Shown in pieces: positions 26,396-35,443 of a stretch of DNA of 64,000 bases (position 1 is the first letter of the stretch; each line of letters starts with the position of its first letter). The position numbers and the translations under genes were made by a program. Under the pieces are notes generated by a model. The model saw only the letters and a program-made list of their open reading frames with translations, ran no database searches and was not told the DNA's origin. This DNA is from Bacillus oleivorans (lineage in GTDB: Bacteria > Bacillota > Bacilli > Bacillales > JC228). The stretch is from contig NZ_OAOP01000002.1 of assembly GCF_900207585.1 (NCBI RefSeq), positions 496,001-560,000 of the forward strand, read 5' to 3'.

Positions 26396-26977
26396 TCACT
26401 CCTTTGGGGATTGATATTTTTTCCGGTAATCAGTAGGCGTAAGTCCCGTTTTCTTTTTAAACAAAGTAATAAAATACGATGTATTTGGGAGACCTACTAA
26501 GGTGGATATTTCTGCAATGGTTCGATGCGTATTAAGTAAATACTCTTTTGATTTCGTTATTCTTATTTGATGGAGAAAAGCCACGGGTGTCTTTCCCGTT
26601 ATTCTCCTAAATGTCCGGTGCAAATGAAAGGGACTACCTTGAAATATGTCAGCAAGGGTATGTAATGTGATTGCTTTAGAAAAGTTGTTAGCCATATAGT
26701 CTGTCATTTGAGTAACCCATTCCTCACTCGGTGTTTGGCCAAGGGGATTGCAACGTTTACAAGGTCTAAAACCGGCTGCCATCGCTTGACTTGGATTTTC
26801 AAAGATTTGGACATTTTCCTTATTCGGAGTTCTGGACTTACAAGATGGCCGGCAAAATATTCTGGTAGTCTTAACCGCATAGATAAAAACATCATCGTAG
26901 AAAGTATCATTATTTATAATGGCTGCCCATTTTTCATCAGGAATGCCAGAGACTGGTTTATTATTTAAGCCTATCAT
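26396..26977 (-). CDS. adaA: Methylphosphotriester-DNA methyltransferase and transcription activator AdaA
   Basis: A 193-aa protein: N-terminal Ada zinc domain with four cysteines (IFCRPSCKSR ... PCKRCNP), which takes methyl from phosphotriesters, then an AraC-type double HTH (about 95-185; AITLHTLADIF and TIAEISTLVGL). Methylated AdaA activates the adaAB operon. I start at ATG 26977, eight bases after GAGG; the earlier ATG (26995) is upstream of the SD. Divergent from gpx. Confidence 0.93.
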   Translation of the reverse strand: MIGLNNKPVSGIPDEKWAAIINNDTFYDDVFIYAVKTTRIFCRPSCKSRTPNKENVQIFENPSQAMAAGFRPCKRCNPLGQTPSEEWVTQMTDYMANNFSKAITLHTLADIFQGSPFHLHRTFRRITGKTPVAFLHQIRITKSKEYLLNTHRTIAEISTLVGLPNTSYFITLFKKKTGLTPTDYRKKYQSPKE

Positions 26978-27134
26978 TTTTATCACCTCTTCCATTTATT
27001 ATATACATAATATTTAAGACCGAAAGCAGAACTGAATGGAATAGCAAGATAGTAATAGTACTTTCATATTACTTTGTATTTCGTTCTAATAATCTTTACA
27101 ATAATGGATATAAAAGAAAAGGAGAGTTCTGCAT

Positions 27135-27659
27135 ATGTCCATCTATTCATTTCATGCCGATTTATCCAATGGTTCTGAAATTAGTCTGAAAGAGTTTAAA
27201 GGAAACGTACTTTTGGTTGTAAATACAGCCAGCCAATGCGGATTGACACCTCAGTATGAAGGTCTGGAAAAGTTGTATCAAACTTATAAAGATGATGGTC
27301 TCAAGGTGCTAGGTTTTCCCTGCAATCAATTTGGCGGGCAAGAACCAGGCACAGATGAAGAAATCAGAAACTTTTGTTCGGTCAATTATAATGTAACCTT
27401 TCCTTTGTTTCAGAAAATAGAGGTGAACGGGGAAAGGGCGCATCCCTTATATACCTATTTAAAGCAACAAGCTCCCATTGATTCTAATTTTAAAGTTTCA
27501 AGTAATGAGTATCAGGAATCTGCTAAAGATTCATCCGACTCGAGTATTCAATGGAATTTCACAAAATTCTTATTAGATCGGGAAGGAAATGTGGTAAAAC
27601 GATTTTCGCCTGATACAAAACCAGAAGACATTGAAGAGGATATTAAAAAGTTATTATAA
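27135..27659 (+). CDS. bsaA: Glutathione peroxidase-family thiol peroxidase
   Basis: A 174-aa protein with peroxidatic Cys35 in [12 protein letters not shown], the [12 protein letters not shown] signature (second cysteine) and the Trp in WNFTKFL. The Cys replaces selenocysteine, and as bacilli lack glutathione it probably uses thioredoxin. A 15-residue insertion ([15 protein letters not shown]) makes it longer than the usual 160 aa. ATG 27135 follows AAAGGAG. Own terminator. Confidence 0.92.
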   Translation: MSIYSFHADLSNGSEISLKEFKGNVLLVVNTASQCGLTPQYEGLEKLYQTYKDDGLKVLGFPCNQFGGQEPGTDEEIRNFCSVNYNVTFPLFQKIEVNGERAHPLYTYLKQQAPIDSNFKVSSNEYQESAKDSSDSSIQWNFTKFLLDREGNVVKRFSPDTKPEDIEEDIKKLL

Positions 27660-27668
27660 GAACTAAGG

Positions 27669-27691
27669 GGAAGGTTATACCTTCCTTTTTT
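27669..27691 (+). terminator. bsaA terminator
   Basis: GGAAGG-TTATA-CCTTCC followed by T6. Confidence 0.75.
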
Positions 27692-27792
27692 GTCGATTAA
27701 TGTTTCTATTATTCTTGCAGAAACGTTATTGCATCCTCTACCCGACCATGCTATGTTAGTACCGGATTAAAAACAATGGGGGTTATTACATA

Positions 27793-28638
27793 ATGGGAAT
27801 TGTACAAAAGTTTATTTTTGCTGTTTTACTAGCAGCTATAGCACTAGTTGTAACAGCTTGCGGAAGTTCAGGGGAAAATACGGCCGATTCTGCCAGTAAG
27901 TGGGATCAAATGAAAGAAAATGGCACCATTAAGGTTGGAACAGCTGGAACTCTTTATCCAGCCTCATATCACGATTCTGAAAGTGATCAGCTCACAGGCT
28001 TTGATGTAGAAGTTGTTCGTGAAATGGCGAAACGAATGGGACTTGAGGCAGAGTTTGTCGAAATGGCTTTTGACGGAATGTTAACTTCTTTAAATAGCGG
28101 TACAATCGATATCGCCGCAAACGATATTTCTATAACGGAAGACAGGAAAGAAAAGTTCGCTTTCTCGATTCCTTACAAACACTCTTTTGCAACAGCGATT
28201 GTCAGAAAAGATGATTTATCAGGAATTGATACAATAGAAGATGTAAAAGGAAAAAAGGCTGCAGGGGAGGCAACGACGATATACATGGATATTGCCCGTA
28301 AATATGGAGCAGAAGAAGTCATTTATGATAACGCAACAAATGAGCAATATTTAAGAGATGTTTCGTCGGGAAGAACAGATATTATCATTAATGACTATTA
28401 TTTGCAAAAATTGGGGATAGCTGCCTTTCCAGACTTAAACATTACGATACATCCTGATTTAAAATTTGAAACTCCTGATCAAGGGGCCGGCATTATAATG
28501 AAAAAAGATAACAATCAATTGAAGGAGCAAATTGATCAGACTTTACAAGAAATGTTGGAGGATGGAACCATTAGTGAACTGTCGAAGCAGTTCTTTGGCG
28601 GGGATGACGTGACAAAGAAGCCAGACTTAAACTATTAG
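27793..28638 (+). CDS. Amino-acid ABC transporter substrate-binding lipoprotein
   Basis: A 281-aa family-3 solute-binding protein anchored by a lipobox (VVTAC, Cys23). The ligand fold shows GTIKVGTAGTLYPASYHD, LTGFDVEVVREMAKRMG, FDGMLTSLNSGTIDIAAN, ITEDRK and the hinge GEATTIYMD. Cystine/polar amino-acid binders such as TcyK and YxeM are nearest in style. ATG 27793 follows GGGGG. The permease follows; no ATPase gene is adjacent. Confidence 0.88.
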   Translation: MGIVQKFIFAVLLAAIALVVTACGSSGENTADSASKWDQMKENGTIKVGTAGTLYPASYHDSESDQLTGFDVEVVREMAKRMGLEAEFVEMAFDGMLTSLNSGTIDIAANDISITEDRKEKFAFSIPYKHSFATAIVRKDDLSGIDTIEDVKGKKAAGEATTIYMDIARKYGAEEVIYDNATNEQYLRDVSSGRTDIIINDYYLQKLGIAAFPDLNITIHPDLKFETPDQGAGIIMKKDNNQLKEQIDQTLQEMLEDGTISELSKQFFGGDDVTKKPDLNY

Positions 28639-28650
28639 ACTTATTTTTTA

Positions 28651-28686
28651 ACGGGTCAATTTCCAGGTGCTGGATTTCTGACCCGT
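28651..28686 (+). promoter_or_regulatory. Intercistronic hairpin between binding protein and permease
   Basis: ACGGGTCA/TGACCCGT encloses a second stem TCCAG/CTGGA. There is no T-run, so it is more likely a 3' stabilising or processing hairpin that keeps the binding-protein mRNA in excess than a terminator. Confidence 0.55.
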
Positions 28687-28716
28687 CATTCATTTTATGA
28701 AAAGAGAGAGGAACAC

Positions 28717-29385
28717 ATGGAAAACATTCTATGGGAGTATATATTTGATATTAATCTGGCGATTGAGTCCTTTCCTTATGTCATTAAAGGTATTGGCTAT
28801 ACTTTAATCATTTCTTTAGTCAGTATGTTTTACGGGCTAATGCTAGGATTTTTATTAGCTCTAGGCAGGATGTCAAAAAATCTCTTTCTGCAAATTCCTG
28901 CTAGAACTTATATTTCTTTTATGCGAGGAGTCCCGATTCTCGTTATCTTGTTTATCCTCTATTTCGGTTTTCCCATTATAGGCATTCATTTTGCTGCTCT
29001 AACTGCTGCTTTAATAGGATTTAGTCTCAATAGTGCTGCCTATATGGCCGAAATCAATCGTTCGGCAATTGCAGCCGTTGACAAAGGGCAATGGGAAGCA
29101 GCCTCATCACTGGGGTTGACGTATTGGCAGACGATGAAGAATATCATCATTCCGCAAGCAGCAAAAATAGCTGCACCACCCTTGTCTAATGTTCTTTTAG
29201 ATTTAATTAAAAGTTCGTCCTTAGCCGCCATGATTACGGTACCTGAATTGTTTCAAAAGGCGAAGATTGTCGGGGGAAGAGAGCTGGATTATATGACGAT
29301 GTACATACTGGTTGCTTTGATATATTGGGGGATTTGTTCGATTATTACAGTATTTCAAAATAAGCTGGAGAGGGATTTGAAGTAA
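28717..29385 (+). CDS. Amino-acid ABC transporter permease
   Basis: The 222-aa HisM/GlnP-type permease has about five membrane helices and the EAA loop (KGQWEAASSLGLTYWQTMKNIIIPQA), which docks the ATPase. RGVPILVILFILYFGFP is typical of polar amino-acid permeases. It is second after the binding protein. The expected ATPase (GlnQ-type) is missing here, so the pair must borrow one encoded elsewhere. ATG 28717 follows AGAGAGAGG. Confidence 0.9.
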   Translation: MENILWEYIFDINLAIESFPYVIKGIGYTLIISLVSMFYGLMLGFLLALGRMSKNLFLQIPARTYISFMRGVPILVILFILYFGFPIIGIHFAALTAALIGFSLNSAAYMAEINRSAIAAVDKGQWEAASSLGLTYWQTMKNIIIPQAAKIAAPPLSNVLLDLIKSSSLAAMITVPELFQKAKIVGGRELDYMTMYILVALIYWGICSIITVFQNKLERDLK

Positions 29386-29459
29386 TTTTTCATTTTTAGG
29401 ATTTTTGCGCTCAATATGAAGATAAAAAGCAGGAGAATATCATTTGCAATTCTCCTGAT

Positions 29460-29660
29460 TTATACTTCTTTTTCGTATGGCAATACCCAAGCTGCGAGGA
29501 CATACCCGATTACACAAGGTAATACAACGGTAGCTAACGTTAGTACGATAAATCCAATCCTCGTAATCGCTGGATCAATATCAAAATAGTCAGCAATTCC
29601 TGCTATTACCCCACTTATTTTCTGGTCTTTCGATGATTTGGTTAGTCGTTTTTTTCTCAT
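29460..29660 (-). CDS. PspC-domain membrane protein
   Basis: The 66-aa protein is a minimal PspC domain: basic N-terminus, KISGVIAGIADYFDIDPAITR, then one long membrane stretch (about 36-58) containing a helix break at LPCVIGYVLAAW. PspC proteins take part in envelope-stress sensing; here it stands alone without PspA. ATG 29660 follows AGGAGG. Confidence 0.85.
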   Translation of the reverse strand: MRKKRLTKSSKDQKISGVIAGIADYFDIDPAITRIGFIVLTLATVVLPCVIGYVLAAWVLPYEKEV

Positions 29661-29891
29661 CTTAACCTCCTAATCTCCTTTACTCATTATCTATATTATA
29701 CCTTAAATTCCATCTGTACTTCCATGTTAAACAGTAAAGCAAACTACATACATTAGACCAATGTTTGGAACATTATTTTTTAATATAGAACTGTTTTACC
29801 TATGACAGCTGTAAATATTTAGTAAAATGACTATAGGTACTTCTTAATGTGGGTAATTTTAAATTTAAATTTGTCAATTTTAGGAGGAATT

Positions 29892-30746
29892 ATGACACAT
29901 TCAATGGACGGTAAAAATGAATGCGCATTAGTAAACGGAGGTATTCATGTTGATTTTACAGAGGATATGACGTATGGAGATTATCTTCAGCTTGATAAAG
30001 TATTGAATAGTCAGATCCGGGTTTCGGATCATCATGATGAAATGCTATTTATTATTATTCACCAATCAAGTGAACTATGGATGAAGTTAATTTTACATGA
30101 GGTATATGCTGCTAAATATGCTATTTTAAAGGGTGATTTGGAACCTGCCTTTAAAATGCTTGCGAGAGTCTCAAGAATCCAAATGCAGCTGATTCAATCC
30201 TGGGATGTGTTATCTACCTTAACTCCAAGCGAATATATGGAATTTCGAGATAGACTGGGCCGATCTTCTGGCTTCCAATCTTATCAGCATAGATTAATAG
30301 AATTTGCTTTTGGACATAAGAAAGAAAATGTATTATCTGTTTATAAGCATCAGCCTCACCTGTATGAAAAACTTCTTTACGAGCTTAATCAGAAAAGTAT
30401 TTATGATGCTTCTATTTTGGCTTTGTCAAAGCGCGGATTCAAAATCAATAAGGAAATGCTTGAACGTGACTGGTCTCAAGATTATCGTGAAGATAAAAGT
30501 GTCGAGGAAGCATGGTTAACTGTTTATCGCGATGTAAACAAATATTGGGACCTCTATGAACTGGCAGAAAAATTAGTAGATATAGAAAGTAAACAACAGC
30601 AATGGCGTTTTAGCCATATGATAACCGTCGAACGAATTATTGGATCTAAACGGGGGACAGGCGGATCAGCAGGAGTTGAATATTTAAAGCGAGTCATGGA
30701 TCATCGGTTTTTCCCAGAACTGTGGCAAATCAGAACAAAGCTTTAA
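29892..30746 (+). CDS. kynA: Tryptophan 2,3-dioxygenase
   Basis: The 284-aa haem enzyme oxidises tryptophan to N-formylkynurenine. Family marks: [38 protein letters not shown] with the substrate-side His, [18 protein letters not shown], and [27 protein letters not shown] with the haem-ligand His. I start at ATG 29892, four bases after AGGAGG; an earlier frame opening adds unlikely residues. kynB and kynU are not adjacent. Confidence 0.95.
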   Translation: MTHSMDGKNECALVNGGIHVDFTEDMTYGDYLQLDKVLNSQIRVSDHHDEMLFIIIHQSSELWMKLILHEVYAAKYAILKGDLEPAFKMLARVSRIQMQLIQSWDVLSTLTPSEYMEFRDRLGRSSGFQSYQHRLIEFAFGHKKENVLSVYKHQPHLYEKLLYELNQKSIYDASILALSKRGFKINKEMLERDWSQDYREDKSVEEAWLTVYRDVNKYWDLYELAEKLVDIESKQQQWRFSHMITVERIIGSKRGTGGSAGVEYLKRVMDHRFFPELWQIRTKL

Positions 30747-30817
30747 TTAGGAAAAAAGCAGACCACTTTGCAATGTAATGTCATCCAGCTGCTTATTATT
30801 GAATTAAATCTCTTCAT

Positions 30818-30844
30818 GGACCTAGTGATATCTTCGCTAGGTCT
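30818..30844 (+). terminator. Probable kynA terminator
   Basis: GGACCTAG/CTAGGTCT stem with an 11-nt loop, followed by ATTTTC; the T-run is weak. Confidence 0.5.
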
Positions 30845-30895
30845 ATTTTCAGTAAAAATTATTCCATTTAAGCACCAGGATTTGCACAGCTGTCT

Positions 30896-30963
30896 ATCAA
30901 CGAATATGTCCTTTTATCAACCAATTCGATTCATTTCAGCAAGTTCAACTGTTTTTCAACGAA
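30896..30963. repeat. Four-unit phased array, anchor TTCAACGAA/ATCAACGAA
   Basis: Anchors at 30896 (ATCAACGAA), 30916 (ATCAACCAA), 30935 (TTCAGCAAG) and 30955 (TTCAACGAA), spacing 20, 19 and 20 bp, with unrelated linkers. Same period as the arrays at 5792 and 9072 with another word. It lies between kynA and cotJA. Confidence 0.5.
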
Positions 30964-31075
30964 GCACTCGTTCCGCTAATGTATGATATATCAATGTTTC
31001 GTATTAAATAGTAATGAGGACATTCTGTCAGTGAATATAGGTATTTAGAGAGACTAAAAGGAATGAGGTGTGTCC

Positions 31076-31312
31076 GTGAGTAATCTTCAGCAACAACCTA
31101 GTTATCTAAAAGCCTATGAGCCCTTTCATGGACGTTTTGACCCATGCAGGCCGATTGGGGTTAAATTTTATTCTACACCACCTAATCTTTATTTAGGTTT
31201 TCAGCCGCCAAATCTGGAACAATTCCCGCCAGAAGTTGCTCTAAAGAAAGGAACCTTGTGGCCAGCGTTATATGATTTTTATGATAACCCTTACGAGGCA
31301 AAAGGGAGGTAA
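31076..31312 (+). CDS. cotJA: Spore coat protein CotJA
   Basis: The 78-aa protein begins [27 protein letters not shown] and is rich in Pro and Tyr, like CotJA of B. subtilis, needed for coat assembly of CotJC. GTG 31076 follows GAGG by seven bases; the GTG six bases earlier is too near. First of the cotJABC operon; spacing to cotJB is 4 bases. A sigma-E promoter is expected, but I see only a weak match (CATTCTGT near 31020). Confidence 0.9.
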   Translation: MSNLQQQPSYLKAYEPFHGRFDPCRPIGVKFYSTPPNLYLGFQPPNLEQFPPEVALKKGTLWPALYDFYDNPYEAKGR

Positions 31313-31316
31313 GGAA

Positions 31317-31583
31317 ATGGCACATCCACAGTTACCTCAAGAGTATTATGATCTGTTAGAGCAAATCCAGGCAGCTGATTTTGTATTAGTAGAATTGACG
31401 CTTTATTTAGATACTCACCCAGACGATGTAACAGCGATGCAGCAGTTTAATCAATATGTTCAATATAGTAAACAACTTAAGCAGATGTATGAAGAAAGGT
31501 ATGGCACTCTTCAGCAATTTGGCAACAGCTATACAGATGCTAATTGGAGCTGGGGCCGAGCCCCGTGGCCGTGGCAAGTATAA
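31317..31583 (+). CDS. cotJB: Spore coat protein CotJB
   Basis: An 88-aa protein with the CotJB pattern: [30 protein letters not shown] and a tryptophan-rich tail ([11 protein letters not shown]). It joins CotJA and CotJC in the spore coat of the mother cell. ATG 31317 follows GGGAGGTAAGGA, the SD sitting in the end of cotJA. Middle gene of the operon. Confidence 0.93.
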   Translation: MAHPQLPQEYYDLLEQIQAADFVLVELTLYLDTHPDDVTAMQQFNQYVQYSKQLKQMYEERYGTLQQFGNSYTDANWSWGRAPWPWQV

Positions 31584-31604
31584 TATCGGAAGGGAGTTTT
31601 CACG

Positions 31605-32174
31605 ATGTGGTTTTATGAGAAAAAGCTCCAATATCCCGTAAGAGTAAGTACCTGTAACCCAACACTCGCTAAATTTTTAATTGAACAATATGGGGGCGCC
31701 GATGGAGAACTAGCTGCTGCCCTTCGTTACTTAAATCAGCGCTATACAATTCCTGATAAAGTTATCGGGTTATTAAATGACATCGGGACAGAAGAATTTG
31801 CCCATCTAGAGATGATTGCAACAATGGTTTATAAACTGACAAAGGATGCTACACCTGAGCAAATGAAAGCTGCAGGTCTTGGTGATCATTATGTGGATCA
31901 TGATAAGGCTCTTTACTATCACAATGCAGCAGGCAATCCATTTACAGCAACCTATATTCAAGCAAAAGGTGATCCAATTGCAGACCTGTATGAGGATATT
32001 GCAGCTGAAGAAAAAGCACGGGCAACCTATCAATGGATAATTGATATATCCGATGATCCGGATTTAAATGATGGTTTGCGCTTCCTGCGTGAAAGAGAAG
32101 TCGTTCATTCGCAGCGTTTCCGCGAAGCTGTTGAAATTTTAAAGGACGATAGGGGCAAGAAGAAGTTTTTTTAA
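31605..32174 (+). CDS. cotJC: Spore coat manganese catalase-like protein CotJC
   Basis: The 189-aa protein is a short manganese catalase. Metal ligands Glu and His are visible in GADGELAAALRY, GTEEFAHLEM, AAEEKARATYQW and EREVVHSQRF. It lies in the spore coat and may remove peroxide. ATG 31605 is 21 bases after cotJB with GGAAGGGAG before it. A clear terminator follows. Confidence 0.95.
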   Translation: MWFYEKKLQYPVRVSTCNPTLAKFLIEQYGGADGELAAALRYLNQRYTIPDKVIGLLNDIGTEEFAHLEMIATMVYKLTKDATPEQMKAAGLGDHYVDHDKALYYHNAAGNPFTATYIQAKGDPIADLYEDIAAEEKARATYQWIIDISDDPDLNDGLRFLREREVVHSQRFREAVEILKDDRGKKKFF

Positions 32175-32185
32175 TGCAATTTCTG

Positions 32186-32212
32186 AAAAAAGCCAATATT
32201 TTTGGCTTTTTT
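32186..32212 (+). terminator. cotJABC terminator
   Basis: AAAAGCCAA/TTGGCTTTT stem with T-run. Confidence 0.8.
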
Positions 32213-32300
32213 ACTTTGTAAAAATTACCTTAAAATGGATATTTTTGTATATTTTCTCTCATAACGGGAAAAATGTGTAAAAAAATGGAAAGAGTGTCCG

Positions 32301-32828
32301 GTGTTGAATCTTTGTGTTATTTTTACCATTCTATATATAATCGCAGCCTGGAAATGGGGGGACTGGAAGCATTGGCGGGACTACTATCCCACCATTCTTT
32401 TTTTAGTAATAGGCGATTTGTTGTATCAATTTATGCTGCATGATTATTCAATGTGGGAGTTTGTGCCCGTTGGACTTCAGCAGTTTAATATAACTCACAC
32501 TCATGTTGCCATCATGGAAATGGTTTTTAAATATCCAAGTACGATTTTACTTTATTTAGGAAATTTCCCAAATTCCCGATTCAAACGAATAGCTTATATT
32601 GGACTTTGGGTAATCATTTACTCAACAGAGGAATGGTTTAAAATGATGCAAGGCAGTATGATTCACGTCAATGGCTGGAGTATGCACTGGTCGATATTAT
32701 TTAATGTCGTTATGTTTACGCTTCTCGCAGTCCATCATAGACGTCCGCTATTGGCTTGGGTGTTTTCCGGCTTATTTATTTACTTCTTATTCAAGGCACA
32801 TGATGTCCCTATTTCAATAATTAAATAG
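32301..32828 (+). CDS. CBO0543 family membrane protein
   Basis: A 175-aa integral membrane protein of about five helices with conserved aromatic/charged words (WKWGDWKHWRDYYPTI, NITHTHVAIMEMVFKYPSTILLYLGNFP, STEEWFKMMQGSMIH). CBO0543-type proteins are widespread in spore-forming Firmicutes and have no known function. GTG 32301 is preceded by a weak GGAAAGAG. Confidence 0.8.
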   Translation: MLNLCVIFTILYIIAAWKWGDWKHWRDYYPTILFLVIGDLLYQFMLHDYSMWEFVPVGLQQFNITHTHVAIMEMVFKYPSTILLYLGNFPNSRFKRIAYIGLWVIIYSTEEWFKMMQGSMIHVNGWSMHWSILFNVVMFTLLAVHHRRPLLAWVFSGLFIYFLFKAHDVPISIIK

Positions 32829-32896
32829 ATTATATAGTGTCACTATTCCTTCCACTTTTGCAATACCATTTTTAATTGGAAAGAAAGGTGAGATGT

Positions 32897-33892
32897 GTGT
32901 CAATTTTGGTTGTTGGCGGGGCTGGCTATATTGGGTCCCATGCTGTTTATAAGCTTATTGAAAAAAATGAGCGGGTGGTTGTGATTGATAATCTTTCCAC
33001 TGGCCATAAAAATGCGATTCACCCGAAGGCTGTATTCTATCAGGGTGATATCCGTGATAAAGTATTTCTTGAAAAAGTTTTTCAACAAGAAAAGATTGTG
33101 GGGGTTCTGCATTTCGCAGCATTGTCTCTTGTAGGAGAATCGATGTCCGCTCCACTGCCTTATTTTTATAATAATGTGTATGGCACACAAATTTTGCTAG
33201 ACGTGATGAAAGAGTTTTATGTCAGAAACTTGGTATTTTCCTCCTCAGCTGCTATTTATGGAGAGCCGTCATTAATCCCAATCACAGAAGATGCTTTACC
33301 TCTTCCTGCCAATCCCTATGGGGAATCAAAACTAGCCGTCGAAAAACTTTTAAAGTGGTGCGACCATGCGTATGGAATAAGATTTGTAGCACTTCGTTAC
33401 TTCAATGTGGCTGGAGCTCATGCAAGCGGTGAAATTGGAGAAGCTCATGATCCTGAAACTCATTTAATTCCGCTTGTATTGGAGGTAGCTTTAGGAAAGC
33501 GCAAGTATATTTCGATTTTTGGTGATGATTATAGCACGAAGGATGGAACGTGTATTCGTGACTATATTCATGTTGACGACTTAGTAGATGCGCATCTATT
33601 AGCACTTAAATATTTAATGCAAGGGGGAAAAAGTGATTCATTTAATATAGGAAGCGATCAAGGCTTTTCAGTACTTGATATTATTAAAGCAGCACAAAGG
33701 ATTACGAAGCATCCGATACCTTCAAAAATTACAGAAAGAAGACAAGGAGATCCGGGCTGTTTAATCGCTTCCTCAGAAAAAGCGAAATCCATTCTTGGAT
33801 GGAAACCGGTACGAACCTCAGTTGAAACAATGATTAAAGATGCATGGAGATGGCATCATCGACATCCTCTAGGATATAAACAACATGCATAG
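32897..33892 (+). CDS. galE: UDP-glucose 4-epimerase
   Basis: The 331-aa short-chain dehydrogenase-type enzyme interconverts UDP-glucose and UDP-galactose. NAD motif GGAGYIGSH at 7-15; catalytic Ser in SSSAAIYG and Tyr-Lys in PYGESK; the substrate loop ALRYFNVAGAH follows. GTG 32897 is placed by AAAGGTGAG upstream; the frame opens seven codons earlier. No galactose or polysaccharide genes are next to it. Confidence 0.95.
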   Translation: MSILVVGGAGYIGSHAVYKLIEKNERVVVIDNLSTGHKNAIHPKAVFYQGDIRDKVFLEKVFQQEKIVGVLHFAALSLVGESMSAPLPYFYNNVYGTQILLDVMKEFYVRNLVFSSSAAIYGEPSLIPITEDALPLPANPYGESKLAVEKLLKWCDHAYGIRFVALRYFNVAGAHASGEIGEAHDPETHLIPLVLEVALGKRKYISIFGDDYSTKDGTCIRDYIHVDDLVDAHLLALKYLMQGGKSDSFNIGSDQGFSVLDIIKAAQRITKHPIPSKITERRQGDPGCLIASSEKAKSILGWKPVRTSVETMIKDAWRWHHRHPLGYKQHA

Positions 33893-33961
33893 CTGGTAAT
33901 CCCGGATGGACAGTCACCTTTTTCTCTGCCTTTCAATAAGGTAGAGAAGGAGGAGACGATT

Positions 33962-34705
33962 ATGGTACGTCTGTTGAAACGGAGCAGTATGAATCTTGTT
34001 AAAGAAAACTGGAAAAAGAATGCCTTTCTATCGTTTCACGATAAAATGACCGATAAAGAGCGTAAATTTCCATGCATTCCTGCTTTTCAAGGGTATGTCT
34101 TAGACCATTTGTGCTATGGTTTTATTAGAGACCCAAGAGTAGACGGTGCTGTAAAGGAGACCGCTTCCTTCCTTAAAGAATATGGCCAGTGTTCTAAAGA
34201 ACTTGGAGAATACACAGCCTTAATTCTATTCTATGAAACTCCTTTTGACCTGAAGGAATCTATATCTATAGAAACTTTTGAACAAATATTTTGGAAGTTG
34301 TTAAATGATGTGAGCACTTTAGATACAAAAGAATGGCCAAGAAACGTATCTGCAGATCCTGACCACTTTTCATGGGAGTATTGTTTTGAAGGAGAGCCTT
34401 ATTTTATTTATTGTGCCACTCCTGCTCACAAGCATCGGTATAGCCGTTATTTTCCATACTTTATGCTTGCCATTACGCCAAGATGGGTATTGAATCATTT
34501 TTTTAATACTAATAAAACTTCCGAAAAGATTACAGAAGCTATTCGGGCGAGACTAAATAAATATGATGCCGTTCCTCCCCACCCAGATTTAAAATGGTAT
34601 GGGCAAAAAGATAATCATGAATGGAAGCAATATTTTTTACGGGATGACGAGACAACTTTGTCATCGTGTCCGTTTCATTCAAGGCGGGGGAATGGGGAAA
34701 AATGA
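33962..34705 (+). CDS. YqcI/YcgG family protein
   Basis: A 247-aa soluble protein recognised by KFPCIPAFQGYVLDHLCYGFI near the N-terminus, WPRNVSADPDHFSWEYCFEGEPYFI in the middle and the C-terminal SSCPFHSR. The family is found in Bacillus and actinobacteria; a haem-related or monooxygenase-like role has been suggested but not shown. ATG 33962 follows AAGGAGGAG. Confidence 0.85.
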   Translation: MVRLLKRSSMNLVKENWKKNAFLSFHDKMTDKERKFPCIPAFQGYVLDHLCYGFIRDPRVDGAVKETASFLKEYGQCSKELGEYTALILFYETPFDLKESISIETFEQIFWKLLNDVSTLDTKEWPRNVSADPDHFSWEYCFEGEPYFIYCATPAHKHRYSRYFPYFMLAITPRWVLNHFFNTNKTSEKITEAIRARLNKYDAVPPHPDLKWYGQKDNHEWKQYFLRDDETTLSSCPFHSRRGNGEK

Positions 34706-34730
34706 ACAATACGGATTGTTCATTTTTTTA
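34698..34730 (+). terminator. YqcI/YcgG gene terminator
   Basis: AAAAATGAACAAT/ATTGTTCATTTTT stem, T7. The stem begins within the stop codon region. Confidence 0.85.
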
Positions 34731-34808
34731 TTACTTTGGAACAATTTAGAATGATAAACAGGAAAATGATATAATTTAAGAAAATAGAAAAAAAGGAGTA
34801 AAATCTTT

Positions 34809-35276
34809 ATGGCCTTGGATCCTGTACCAGTTGTGAAAACAGAAATGCTAGTTAGAAAACCAGCAGAAGATGTATTTGAAGCTTTCGTTAATCCGGAAAT
34901 CACTACAAAATTTTGGTTTACCAAAAGCAGCGGAAGATTAGAACCAGGAAAAAAAGTGAAATGGGAGTGGGAGATGTACGGGGTTTCTGGTGAGATTCTC
35001 GTAAAAGAAATCATGCCCAATAAACGCATTCTTATTCAATATGCAGACGACGGAACCGAGGTTGAATGGGTCTTTACGCCACGAACAGGGAACGAAACAT
35101 TTGTCACCATTACTCACTCGGGGTTTACCGGCAAAGATGAGGATATTGTTAATTATGCGATTGACTCAATGGGAGGATACACCATGGTTCTTTGTGGGGT
35201 AAAAGCGTTTCTTGAACATAATATTCTCTTAAACCTTGTTGCTGATAAGGCTCCTGACGCACACGTTAGACGTTAA
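34809..35276 (+). CDS. SRPBCC (AHSA1-like) domain protein
   Basis: A 155-aa single START/Bet v1-type fold of the Aha1 C-terminal-like group: VRKPAEDVFEAFVNPEITTKFWF, GVSGEILVKEIMPNKRILIQY, EVEWVFTPRTGNETFVTITHSGF. It should bind a small hydrophobic ligand. The ATG at 34809 lies behind AAAGGAG. A second SRPBCC gene (35758) lies in the next unit. Confidence 0.88.
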   Translation: MALDPVPVVKTEMLVRKPAEDVFEAFVNPEITTKFWFTKSSGRLEPGKKVKWEWEMYGVSGEILVKEIMPNKRILIQYADDGTEVEWVFTPRTGNETFVTITHSGFTGKDEDIVNYAIDSMGGYTMVLCGVKAFLEHNILLNLVADKAPDAHVRR

Positions 35277-35310
35277 GGAACGACACGAGAATATAAAATT
35301 ATTAAAGCTA

Positions 35311-35335
35311 AACGCCATTTAAATGGCGTTTTTTT
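35311..35335 (+). terminator. AHSA1 gene terminator
   Basis: Palindrome AACGCCATTTAAATGGCGTT followed by T5. Confidence 0.85.
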
Positions 35336-35375
35336 GCGCAAAAAAATTTAGCAATATAGAATCTTATAAAAATGG

Positions 35376-35426
35376 TTGACCATGGTAAATTGAACCATTA
35401 TAGTTATCATATAACCATTTGGTTAT
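35376..35426 (+). promoter_or_regulatory. Sigma-A promoter with ArsR-type operator
   Basis: TTGACC (35376-35381), 17 bp, TATAGT (35399-35404). A palindrome ATAACCA-TT-TGGTTAT (35411-35426) covers the start site, the usual place for an autoregulating ArsR repressor. Confidence 0.7.
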
Positions 35427-35443
35427 GTGTAAGGAGAATAATA

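Noticed and set aside
27000-27134. Ada box in the adaA-gpx gap
   Set aside because: No AAAGCGCA-type element could be recognised with confidence, although an adaptive-response operon should have one.
30985-31060. Sigma-E promoter for cotJABC
   Set aside because: Only partial matches (GTATTAA and CATTCTGT) with 13-bp spacing; too weak to list as a feature.
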